A DNA stretch of 64,000 nucleotides from the NCBI RefSeq assembly GCF_026319325.1, contig NZ_JAPDMU010000001.1, positions 186,001 to 250,000 on the forward strand, given 5' to 3'. Positions 35,651-43,288 of the stretch are shown in pieces; position 1 is the stretch's first letter; every line of letters begins with the position of its first letter. Both the position numbers and the translations under genes were made by a program. Source of the stretch: Methylophaga sp. OBS3 (lineage in GTDB: Bacteria > Pseudomonadota > Gammaproteobacteria > Nitrosococcales > Methylophagaceae). The notes below the pieces were generated by a model. It saw only the letters and a program-made list of their open reading frames with translations, had not been told where the DNA came from and searched no databases.

Positions 35651-36919
35651 ATGTTACAAACCGCAATTGCGAGTCAGGCGGCGATGCCTGAGGCGCTATC
35701 AAACGCACTAAACAACGCAACCGTTTCAGCTGATTATCGTCAGCTGACACTACACAGTCATTTTCAACCTATTTTTAGTATTTCCCATCGTCGACCTGTT
35801 GGTTATGAAGGGTTAATTCGATGTAAAAATAAACAAGGTGAAAATCTTTCACCTGTGGAAGTCTTGCGTATTCCTCAAAATAGTCATGACAATCTGGCGT
35901 TAGATCGCCTCTGTCGTCGCTTACATATGCACAACTTTAGCCGTCAGGACAGTGATGAAGCGTGGTTATTTCTTAACCTAAACTCACAATGTCTGGTTGC
36001 CCAACGTCCTGATGCAGGTTTTATGCAAACCTTGTTTGATCAAACGGGCATTCCTGCTCATCGGATTGTAATTGAGATCTTAGAAAGCGAAATTCAGGAC
36101 CGTGAGTATTTAAAAGATCTGATCATTCATTTCAGAAGCCTGGGCTGCCTAATTGCTATTGATGATTTTGGTGCTGGTCACTCCAACTTTGATCGTATTT
36201 GGGAGCTAGCGCCTGATATTGTCAAAATCGATCGCAGTTTGATTTATGGCGCCGGTCAATCAAGCAGGGTAGAACGAATCTTAACCGGCATTGTTTCGTT
36301 AATTCATGAAGCCGGTAGCTTGGTGATTATTGAGGGAGTTGAAACCGAACAAGAGGCGCTCATTGCCATCGCGTCTAATGCCGACATGGTTCAAGGCTTT
36401 TACTTTGGTAAACCACAACCATCAATAAAAATTGAGAATAGCTTTGCAGCAACCATTGATACTTTGTTGGCTGATCAGCAATCCAAACGTTTTAAAAACA
36501 GTCACCGTTTGAATTTGCATTACAAAAAAATTGAGACCTTGTTCCGTCAAGCGGTGAATCACTTTGCAATTAGCAATGCCTTTGATATCAGCAGTAATTT
36601 GTTATTTCAGGACAAGCGTGCAGTGCGTTGTTATTTATTAGATGAAGCTGGCTATCAGATGGCCAAAAATGTCTATTCCCCGAATTATCAACAACAACTC
36701 GATAAACGTTATACGCCATTGTTATCGGGTGACAACGCAAATTGGTCACACAAACACTATCATTTCCGGGCAATTGAGCACCCCGGTCAAATGCAGTTCA
36801 GCCGGCCTTATTTATCGGTGGCTGATTCTAGAATGTGTATTACGGTGTCACAGACGGTCGTTGTCGATGATAAGTTGTATGTTTTTTGTTGTGATTTGGA
36901 CTGGCAAGACGGCACATAG
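35651..36919 (+). CDS. EAL-domain phosphodiesterase with C-terminal sensory region
   Basis: This is a 422-residue soluble protein. The EAL domain (about 35-265) has E-G-L in place of E-A-L ('GYEGLIR') and retains the other expected residues: N in LNLNSQ, E in IEILES, DD in AIDDFGAG, K in VKIDRS, E in IEGVE and Q in VQGFYFGKP. Hydrolysis of cyclic-di-GMP is therefore likely. The C-terminal 150 residues form an extra domain of the kind found after EAL in YcgG/BLUF-type proteins, with unknown signal. It precedes a GGDEF gene by 28 bp, so an opposing enzyme pair shares a transcript. Confidence 0.86.
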   Translation: MLQTAIASQAAMPEALSNALNNATVSADYRQLTLHSHFQPIFSISHRRPVGYEGLIRCKNKQGENLSPVEVLRIPQNSHDNLALDRLCRRLHMHNFSRQDSDEAWLFLNLNSQCLVAQRPDAGFMQTLFDQTGIPAHRIVIEILESEIQDREYLKDLIIHFRSLGCLIAIDDFGAGHSNFDRIWELAPDIVKIDRSLIYGAGQSSRVERILTGIVSLIHEAGSLVIIEGVETEQEALIAIASNADMVQGFYFGKPQPSIKIENSFAATIDTLLADQQSKRFKNSHRLNLHYKKIETLFRQAVNHFAISNAFDISSNLLFQDKRAVRCYLLDEAGYQMAKNVYSPNYQQQLDKRYTPLLSGDNANWSHKHYHFRAIEHPGQMQFSRPYLSVADSRMCITVSQTVVVDDKLYVFCCDLDWQDGT

Positions 36920-36947
36920 ATCTTAGCCAAGGGAGGCTAGAGCACGG

Positions 36948-38459
36948 ATGACTGATAGCTTGTTGGAAATTTTAAGGAAATATCGTTTCTTTTTATTGCC
37001 ACTTGGTTTAGTGGTAGTGCTCGATATCACCTTATTAGCGATGAATTATGTGATTTCTTCTCAGCTCGAAGTTTCATCAAATCACATTAACATCTCTGGT
37101 CGGCAGCGGATGTTATCGCAGAAAATGACCAAAGATGCATTGCTGATCGATTTTCAAAAAGCCGGTGAACAAGCCGATCCTGAGATTTATGAGGATCTGA
37201 AAAACTCGGTAACGCTTTTTGATAAAACACTTAATGCTTTTTATCTTGGTGGTGTGACGGAATCAGCTGATGGCACTCTGGTAGAGATTGAAGCGGAGCA
37301 AAACAGTGCTATTCGTGAAACCTTAACTGCTGCGATAGTGGTGTGGCAGCCGTTACGCGATAAGTTATTGAACATTGAGCCGCAATCAGACATATCAGCG
37401 ACATTGGTGCAACAATTAGCGTTAGATAATCTGCAGTTACTTGCTCTCATGAACACACTCACTAACCAGCTTGAATTTCAGGCAAAGCAACAAACTTACT
37501 TATTGCGAGGCCTGCAAACGATTGTTGTGATGTTGATCTTGTTGTCATTTAGCTTGGCAATTCATCGTTTAGTAAGACGAGAGCAGTACTTTCAGAAACT
37601 GATGGAAAAAAGCTCTGATATTGTGCTGGGAATCGACTCAGGCACGAGCAAAATCACCTTTATCAGTTCATCGGTAAAACATTTGTTGCAATATGATGAG
37701 CACTATTACTCAGGACAAAGTTTTCGTCGTTTGTTTACCGAAAAATCAGCTGAGCGTATCTCTCATTTATTACTACTGGCAAAACGTTATAAGCCCTTAC
37801 CGTATTCACGCTGCGAGGTTCAGTTAATTCGTGCTGACAATGAGGTTATTGATGCCGAGATGTTACTTCAGGTGACACGTAGTGAAGATGGTAGAAGCAG
37901 TGAGTTAAGTGCAGACATTCGCGATATTTCTGAGCGTAAGCAGCTAGAAAAAGCGTTAACAGTAATGGCTCATACCGATAGCCTAACGGGATTGCCTAAC
38001 CGCAGCCAATTTAATGATATGGCCGAACAGGCCCTTCATGATGCGCGCATGAAAGAGCAGGGTGTTGCCATGATGTTTATTGACCTTGATGACTTTAAGT
38101 TGGTTAACGATGAAAAAGGACATCACATTGGCGATGCGTTATTACAAGAAATTGCCTGCCGAATGAAAAGCAATTTACGAACAGCAGATACGGTATTTCG
38201 TATTGGTGGCGATGAGTTTGTGGTGTTAATTCAAAACATGCCGCCGCCGGCGCATATTCAACTTGTTGCAAATAAGTTGATTGATTCTTTATCTGAAAAA
38301 ATCACCATTGATTCGCACGTCTGCCAGGTTGGGGCAAGTATTGGTGTCGCTCGCTACCCGAATGATGGTCAGGATATTGATGCGTTACTGCGGGCAGCTG
38401 ATCAGGCGATGTATCGGGTCAAACAATCTGGCAAAAACGCGGTCGCATTTGCTGCCTGA
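36948..38459 (+). CDS. PilJ-N/PAS/GGDEF diguanylate cyclase
   Basis: This 503-residue membrane protein has helices at about 15-35 and 183-203 bounding a periplasmic PilJ-type N-terminal domain. The domain carries the hallmark 'ISGRQRMLSQKMTKDALL', as in type IV pilus receptors and the NarX family. A PAS unit (about 215-330) and a GGDEF domain (about 335-500) follow, with intact 'RIGGDEFVVLI' and an RTAD inhibitory site five residues upstream. It should produce cyclic-di-GMP. The PilJ-N/NarX-like input makes nitrate or a related small anion a possible signal (inference). It lies 28 bp after the EAL gene. Confidence 0.87.
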   Translation: MTDSLLEILRKYRFFLLPLGLVVVLDITLLAMNYVISSQLEVSSNHINISGRQRMLSQKMTKDALLIDFQKAGEQADPEIYEDLKNSVTLFDKTLNAFYLGGVTESADGTLVEIEAEQNSAIRETLTAAIVVWQPLRDKLLNIEPQSDISATLVQQLALDNLQLLALMNTLTNQLEFQAKQQTYLLRGLQTIVVMLILLSFSLAIHRLVRREQYFQKLMEKSSDIVLGIDSGTSKITFISSSVKHLLQYDEHYYSGQSFRRLFTEKSAERISHLLLLAKRYKPLPYSRCEVQLIRADNEVIDAEMLLQVTRSEDGRSSELSADIRDISERKQLEKALTVMAHTDSLTGLPNRSQFNDMAEQALHDARMKEQGVAMMFIDLDDFKLVNDEKGHHIGDALLQEIACRMKSNLRTADTVFRIGGDEFVVLIQNMPPPAHIQLVANKLIDSLSEKITIDSHVCQVGASIGVARYPNDGQDIDALLRAADQAMYRVKQSGKNAVAFAA

Positions 38460-38468
38460 GACGAAGGT

Positions 38469-38645
38469 CTAAATTGGCAGACGTGCGTTTTTCAACTCAG
38501 CTAAGGGATCCTGATGTGGTTTCGTGAGAGATATCCAGCGTTTTTTGCAGAACATAATCGCTTCTTGAGTCATCAATACCAATGTCAGTAGAAAAAGCAC
38601 GACGGATGAGATGGCACGGATCAAGAAAATAAAGAATGAAGTCAT
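38469..38645 (-). CDS. Possible small membrane protein
   Basis: This frame of about 58 codons encodes MTSFFIFLIRAISSVVLFLLTLVLM as one hydrophobic helix, then a basic/polar tail. AGGTGA lies six bases before the ATG. It converges with the GGDEF gene, stopping 10 bp after that gene's stop. A chance frame cannot be excluded. Confidence 0.4.
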   Translation of the reverse strand: MTSFFIFLIRAISSVVLFLLTLVLMTQEAIMFCKKRWISLTKPHQDPLAELKNARLPI

Positions 38646-38733
38646 AAATTCACCTGTCAATGAGAGACTGTTTTGACGGAGTGAAAAGTAACAAATAAGT
38701 ATGACAATGATTTGAAGATAAGATGACAGAAAT

Positions 38734-38768
38734 AAAAAAAGCCGATGTCAGTGACACCGGCTTTTTTG
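38734..38768 (-). terminator. Intrinsic terminator after the propeller-dehydrogenase gene
   Basis: GCCGATGTCA and TGACACCGGC pair with one mismatch and are flanked by A7 and T6. The hairpin therefore works on either strand. It lies 20 bp after the stop of the minus-strand 651-residue gene. Confidence 0.85.
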
Positions 38769-38787
38769 TTGCTTTGCTAAAGTTAGA

Positions 38788-40743
38788 TTAGCGAATTGGC
38801 AGATACCAAAGCTCACCAGCTTTCATATCCGGTACCAAAAGATGTTTACCATCAATTGAGACTGAAATATCAGCCGCCGCTTTAAAGCCATCTCTTAGCA
38901 GTAATGGTGTCGCTTTTGGCTCAATCAATTGCCATACACGACCGTTGCCCCAATCACTGATATACAACATGCCGTTGGTATCACGAACAAGGCCATCAGC
39001 TGCACCAAAACCAGTGTTCACTTTCGTGACTTTTCCAGTGGAGATTTGCAGTGTGTATAAGTCACCGGTGCCAAAGTCAGCAACCAACATTTGATTGGCA
39101 CCATCCATCAGCAAACCATTTGGTTTTTTCACGCCAGAAGTATCATCAATCACGACTGAGACTTTGCCATCTAGAGTGACTTTGTAAACGCCACCATTTT
39201 TGCCATCGTCTTCACCACTGTCTGAAACATAAATGTTGCCGCTACCATCAATCTCAACGTCATTAAGAAAGACTGGTTTGTCTGGGAAAGCTGATGCTTT
39301 GGCAAGGACTTCAGACTGACCATCCAGCGTAACTTTAACCATGTGATCTACATCAGAGACGTAAAGCACGTTGTTAAACATGTCGATGCCTTTTGGATCA
39401 TTCAAACCATCAACTAAGGTTTCAGTACTGCCATCGGTATTAACGATAGTGACTTTACCATCACCTTTTTTACCAAACTCACCAATTTCAGTGACAAACA
39501 GACGACCATCGGGATGCGCGATAACAGACTCTGGCATGGTCAGCGTAGTCAGTGTTTCTGTACTAATATCGGTTGAATTGTTGCTAGTTGATTTACTAGC
39601 GGTTGATAGATTTTCAGCACCATAGCTCACACGGTAAATCACACCGTTGTAATCATCTGATACCAAAATTGAACCATCAGGCATTTGCAGAACGTCAGTT
39701 GGACGGCCCCAAGCTTCACCATCATTTAACCAACCTTCAATGAATGGCTCATAACCAACAGCTTGATTGTTGTCGTCGAATTTCACACGAACTAATGAAT
39801 AACCAACTGGCTCGGTACGATTCCAAGATCCATGCTGGGTGACGATAGCATCACCTTTGTATTCCGCTGGGAACTGGTTGCCGGTGTAAAACTTAAAGCC
39901 CAAGTTAGCACTATGTGCTTGAAACTCGACCTCAGGGAAAGTCACGTCTTTTGGTGGCGTTTTATCGGCCCAATCAGCATGACGCTCTTTACCACCCGCA
40001 TAGTATGGAAAGCCAAAGTGCATACCTTTTTCAGGTGCAGCGTTAAGTTCACCCGGTGGAATATCATCACCCATCATGTCAGTGTTGTTATCGGTAAAGT
40101 ACAACACACCTGTTTTAGGCTGGAAGTCGATACCAACTGAGTTTCTGACGCCTTCAGCAAAGATTTCAGCATCCGAACCATCTGGATTCATGCGAATAAT
40201 GCTGCCTTCGATACCTTCAACATCACAGATGTTACAAGGTGCTCCGACAGTCACATACAGTTTGCCATCAGGGCCAAAATCAATATAACGCCAGCCATGG
40301 TGACCTTTATCTGGCAGATCTTCGTAAATCACTTCACGCATTTGGGCAAATGGCAGGTTGAGATCAAAACCAACTGCCGAATAACGGGCAATACGGTTTT
40401 GTTCGGCAACATAAAGATTACCTTCATGCATCGCAACGCCATTACCCACTTTGAGATCGCTCAAAATCGTAATCACTTCATCGGCCTTACGATCTTTGTT
40501 TTTATCGACAACGGCGTAGACATTTTCGTAGCGTGTACCAACAAAAACAGTACCTGTTGATTGTCCTAATGCCATTTGGCGGGCATCGGGTACTTCAGCA
40601 TAAACCTCAATATTGAAACCTTCGGGTAGCTTAAGCTTTTGCAAGTTTCGTTCGACATCAGCAACGTCAGCGAATGCGGCAGTTGAGGCAAGTCCAAAAG
40701 CGGCTAACAACATGCCAGCTAAAGGTGTTTGGGATAACTTCAT
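38788..40743 (-). CDS. Exported double beta-propeller: sorbosone-dehydrogenase-like plus SMP-30/NHL-like
   Basis: This 651-residue protein has a Sec signal peptide (LLAAFGLASTAAFA). The first domain (about 28-370) is a soluble-glucose/L-sorbosone-dehydrogenase-like propeller, with 'LPEGFNIEVYAEVPDARQMAL', 'YVTVGAPCNICD', 'GVRNSVGIDFQP' and 'WGRPTDVLQMPDGSILVSDDYNG'. PQQ is the expected cofactor in that family. A Ser/Thr/Asn-rich linker (about 378-398) joins a second propeller (about 400-650) with SMP-30/NHL repeats ('MPESVIAHPDGRLFVTE', 'KPNGLLMDGANQMLVADFG'). The fusion is unusual and the substrate unknown. It is the last gene of the TetR-controlled minus operon. Confidence 0.75.
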   Translation of the reverse strand: MKLSQTPLAGMLLAAFGLASTAAFADVADVERNLQKLKLPEGFNIEVYAEVPDARQMALGQSTGTVFVGTRYENVYAVVDKNKDRKADEVITILSDLKVGNGVAMHEGNLYVAEQNRIARYSAVGFDLNLPFAQMREVIYEDLPDKGHHGWRYIDFGPDGKLYVTVGAPCNICDVEGIEGSIIRMNPDGSDAEIFAEGVRNSVGIDFQPKTGVLYFTDNNTDMMGDDIPPGELNAAPEKGMHFGFPYYAGGKERHADWADKTPPKDVTFPEVEFQAHSANLGFKFYTGNQFPAEYKGDAIVTQHGSWNRTEPVGYSLVRVKFDDNNQAVGYEPFIEGWLNDGEAWGRPTDVLQMPDGSILVSDDYNGVIYRVSYGAENLSTASKSTSNNSTDISTETLTTLTMPESVIAHPDGRLFVTEIGEFGKKGDGKVTIVNTDGSTETLVDGLNDPKGIDMFNNVLYVSDVDHMVKVTLDGQSEVLAKASAFPDKPVFLNDVEIDGSGNIYVSDSGEDDGKNGGVYKVTLDGKVSVVIDDTSGVKKPNGLLMDGANQMLVADFGTGDLYTLQISTGKVTKVNTGFGAADGLVRDTNGMLYISDWGNGRVWQLIEPKATPLLLRDGFKAAADISVSIDGKHLLVPDMKAGELWYLPIR

Positions 40744-40770
40744 GGGAACTCCTCTTTGATGGGAAACGGA

Positions 40771-41760
40771 TTAAGGGGTGACAATGATCTTGCCGAACTG
40801 CTGGTTCGATTCGAGATATTGATGTGCAGCGACAATGTCATCCAACTTGAAAGTTTTAGCGATTACAGGTTCTAGGCTGCCATTAGCGAGCCCTTGTTCG
40901 ATAAAGGCAACGCCACGTGACAATCGTGGAGCATCCTGTGTGAATTCAAATAAGGTGTAACCGCGTAAAGTCAGACCTTTGCCTAAGGCGGCAAAAAGTG
41001 GGAAAGGTGTTGATTCTGTGCTCAGAGCACCGTATACAAATATTTGTGCAAAAGGTTTGCAGGCATCTGCTAATTCATTGAGTTGTGGTCCGGCGACAGG
41101 ATCAAACACCATATCAACACCATTACCATCCGTGATTGCGGTAACTTGTTCAGTAATAGATTGTGACTCAGTGATAATGACGTGGGCTGCACCATGTTGT
41201 TTTAATTGCTCAGATTTTTCGGCTGTCCGTGTAATCGCAACAGGAATAGCACCAACTTGATTGGCAATTTGAATCGCCGCTAAACCAACACTACTGGAGG
41301 CAGCGGGAATTAAAATTACTTGGCCTTGTGACAGTTGGCCTAAATCAATTAATGCACCCCACGCGGTGAGATATTGCATCCAAACGGCGGCAGCTTGTTC
41401 TGGGCTGATATTGTCTGGACGCTTAACGACTGCTGAAACAGGCACGATGGCTTGTTCAGCATAAGTACCGTACTGATTCATTGAAAACGCTGGAATAACA
41501 CTGACCATATCGCCAGGTTTAAACGCACATTGGTTACTACCGACTGATTCAACGATGCCAGCGGCTTCATAACCAATTGGAGCAGGTGGATTGGGGGCTT
41601 CCAAATATTGGCCTGTTCTAAACATGGCTTCAGCGCGGTTCAGCCCTATAGCTTCTATGCGAATTTTGAGTTCATCGGCACCAGGTTCACCAATATTAAG
41701 TTCTTCTACTTGCAGAACTTCAGGACCACCTGTTTGGTGAAATCGAACGACTTTGCTCAT
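40771..41760 (-). CDS. Zinc-type alcohol dehydrogenase / quinone oxidoreductase family protein
   Basis: This is a 329-residue medium-chain dehydrogenase/reductase. The catalytic fold (about 25-130) has 'RIEAIGLNRAEAMFRTGQY' and 'PIGYEAAGIVESVG'. The Rossmann part has 'ILIPAASSSVGLAAIQIANQVGA' for NADPH. The Cys/His zinc ligands of true alcohol dehydrogenases are not seen, so a quinone-oxidoreductase-like enoyl/quinone reductase is more likely. It lies 45 bp after the TetR gene and 27 bp before the double-propeller gene. The operon is likely induced by reactive electrophiles or quinones (inference from NemR-like operators). Confidence 0.85.
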   Translation of the reverse strand: MSKVVRFHQTGGPEVLQVEELNIGEPGADELKIRIEAIGLNRAEAMFRTGQYLEAPNPPAPIGYEAAGIVESVGSNQCAFKPGDMVSVIPAFSMNQYGTYAEQAIVPVSAVVKRPDNISPEQAAAVWMQYLTAWGALIDLGQLSQGQVILIPAASSSVGLAAIQIANQVGAIPVAITRTAEKSEQLKQHGAAHVIITESQSITEQVTAITDGNGVDMVFDPVAGPQLNELADACKPFAQIFVYGALSTESTPFPLFAALGKGLTLRGYTLFEFTQDAPRLSRGVAFIEQGLANGSLEPVIAKTFKLDDIVAAHQYLESNQQFGKIIVTP

Positions 41761-41805
41761 ATCTTCTCCTAAGGTGTTGTAACAAATGTGTTTCGCTGCC
41801 TGAAT

Positions 41806-42411
41806 TTAGGCGGCAGTTTTTGACTGCCCGTTAGTTAGGACATGTTTGAAAATCAAGCTGATGAACGCTTCAAGGGGTGTGATGCTTTGGTGCATTTTTG
41901 CCCGAAGAATGGCGCCTTGCCAGCCAGATAATAAAAACTCGGCCATTTCCATCACATTGGTATCAGCGGGGAGTTCACCAACGAGCTGTGCTTCATTGAG
42001 ACAGCGACTAAATTGCTGTTTCCATCCTTCAAAAACAGCATCAAGACGAGCACGAAACGTTTCATTTTGGGTGGAAAGCTCTTGTCCCAATGTGCCAATT
42101 AAACACCCACGTTTACATTGACCATCACGAATGCGAACCAAGCCTGCTTGCAGGTAATTATTGATACGTGCCAGCGGGCTGAATTTTTCATCAGATAAAT
42201 ACCCATCAATAACAATGGCGTATTCCGTAGCGGTTTCATCAATGATGGCTAGACCAAAATCTTCTTTGCTTGCGAAGTAGTAATAAAACGATCCTTTGGG
42301 AACGCCTGCTGTTTGCAGCACAGTGTTTAAACCTGTGGTGTTAAAACCTTGGGAACCGATAACGCGAGTGCCCACATCAATTAATAAGCTTCGAGTTTCT
42401 GCACGTGTCAT
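41806..42411 (-). CDS. TetR-family repressor (NemR/AcuR-like)
   Basis: This 201-residue regulator has an N-terminal TetR helix-turn-helix: 'GFNTTGLNTVLQTAGVPKGSFYYYFASKEDFGLAI' (about 19-53). The ligand domain holds Cys residues in 'GQCKRGCLIGTLGQEL', as in NemR/AcuR-type proteins that sense electrophiles or acrylate. Its ATG lies 6 bp from a tandem operator, so autorepression is likely. It leads an operon with a quinone-reductase-like enzyme and the double-propeller protein. The inducer is not known. Confidence 0.88.
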   Translation of the reverse strand: MTRAETRSLLIDVGTRVIGSQGFNTTGLNTVLQTAGVPKGSFYYYFASKEDFGLAIIDETATEYAIVIDGYLSDEKFSPLARINNYLQAGLVRIRDGQCKRGCLIGTLGQELSTQNETFRARLDAVFEGWKQQFSRCLNEAQLVGELPADTNVMEMAEFLLSGWQGAILRAKMHQSITPLEAFISLIFKHVLTNGQSKTAA

Positions 42412-42417
42412 AACTAT

Positions 42418-42476
42418 TAGACCAGTCGTCTAGTAAAGATGGTTTTAATAATAGACCGGTCGTCTAGTAAATGCAA
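42418..42476 (-). promoter_or_regulatory. Promoter with two TetR-family operators
   Basis: TAGACCAGTCGTCTA (42418-42432) and TAGACCGGTCGTCTA (42452-42466) are near-identical 15-bp sites with TAGAC/GTCTA arms, 34 bp apart. On the minus strand TTGCAT (42476-42471) and TATTAT (42453-42448) form a promoter with a 17-bp spacer. One operator lies in the spacer and the other near the start site. The arms resemble NemR-type boxes. Confidence 0.85.
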
Positions 42477-42670
42477 ATGCGTTATGAAAAACAGTCTTGA
42501 AAGAGGTGTTTAGTAAGTGCATGGACTTTGCGCGCTACTTAAACTGATTACAAAATTCTAGGTAAGTTTAAGTAGGAACTGTCAGGTTACAATCGTTTAC
42601 TAACGTTAATCTGTTAATCTGCAGTGAGGTAGCAAGCCAAAGGTGGTTTGCCATTATCAAGGAGCTTGTT

Positions 42671-43273
42671 ATGAATCAAAGCACAACCAGTTTGCGTGAC
42701 ATTATGGGGCTTGGTCATCGACCAACAAATCTGTCCGATTCGGCGTTGATTATGGTGGATTGCCAAAATACCTACCGTACCGGTGTGATGCAGCTTACTG
42801 GCGTAGAGCAGGCCATTGTTGAAGCCAAAAAATTACTGCAACGTGCCAGAGATTTACAGATCCCAATCATCCATATTCAGCATGATGGTGGCGCAGGCTC
42901 GCCTTATGATCTTGATACTGATATCGGCAAAATTTCTGATGAAGTGGCACCGATTGATGGCGAGACGGTTATCACCAAAAACTTTCCAAATGCGTTTGTA
43001 CAGACGCCACTTGATGAGCACCTAAAATCTTTGGGTGTTGAGAATATTGTGTTGGCAGGTTTTATGACGCACATGTGTATTAACTCTACGGCTCACGGCG
43101 GATTTAATTTGGGATACCATCCCACTATTGTGGCCAGTACAACAGCAACAAGATCATTAGTCACCCCAAGTGGTAAAGTTGTCCTTGCAGAACAAGTTCA
43201 TGACGCTGCCTTGGCCGCAACGCGCGATTTATATGCTGCGATTGTAGATAACGTTGCAGATTTACCAGCCTGA
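42671..43273 (+). CDS. Isochorismatase-family cysteine hydrolase
   Basis: This 200-residue hydrolase has the family's D-K-C triad: D in 'ALIMVDCQNTY' (about 29), K in 'TVITKNFPNAF' (about 108) and C in 'LAGFMTHMCINSTAHGG' (about 138). Substrates across the family range from nicotinamide to isochorismate and carbamoyl compounds, and none can be picked here. AAGGAG precedes the ATG, and a hairpin-like repeat (42632-42651) lies just upstream. It is 16 bp ahead of the PQQ-type dehydrogenase and likely co-transcribed. It is divergent from the TetR operon. Confidence 0.87.
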   Translation: MNQSTTSLRDIMGLGHRPTNLSDSALIMVDCQNTYRTGVMQLTGVEQAIVEAKKLLQRARDLQIPIIHIQHDGGAGSPYDLDTDIGKISDEVAPIDGETVITKNFPNAFVQTPLDEHLKSLGVENIVLAGFMTHMCINSTAHGGFNLGYHPTIVASTTATRSLVTPSGKVVLAEQVHDAALAATRDLYAAIVDNVADLPA

Positions 43274-43288
43274 TAAAACGAGTTACCT

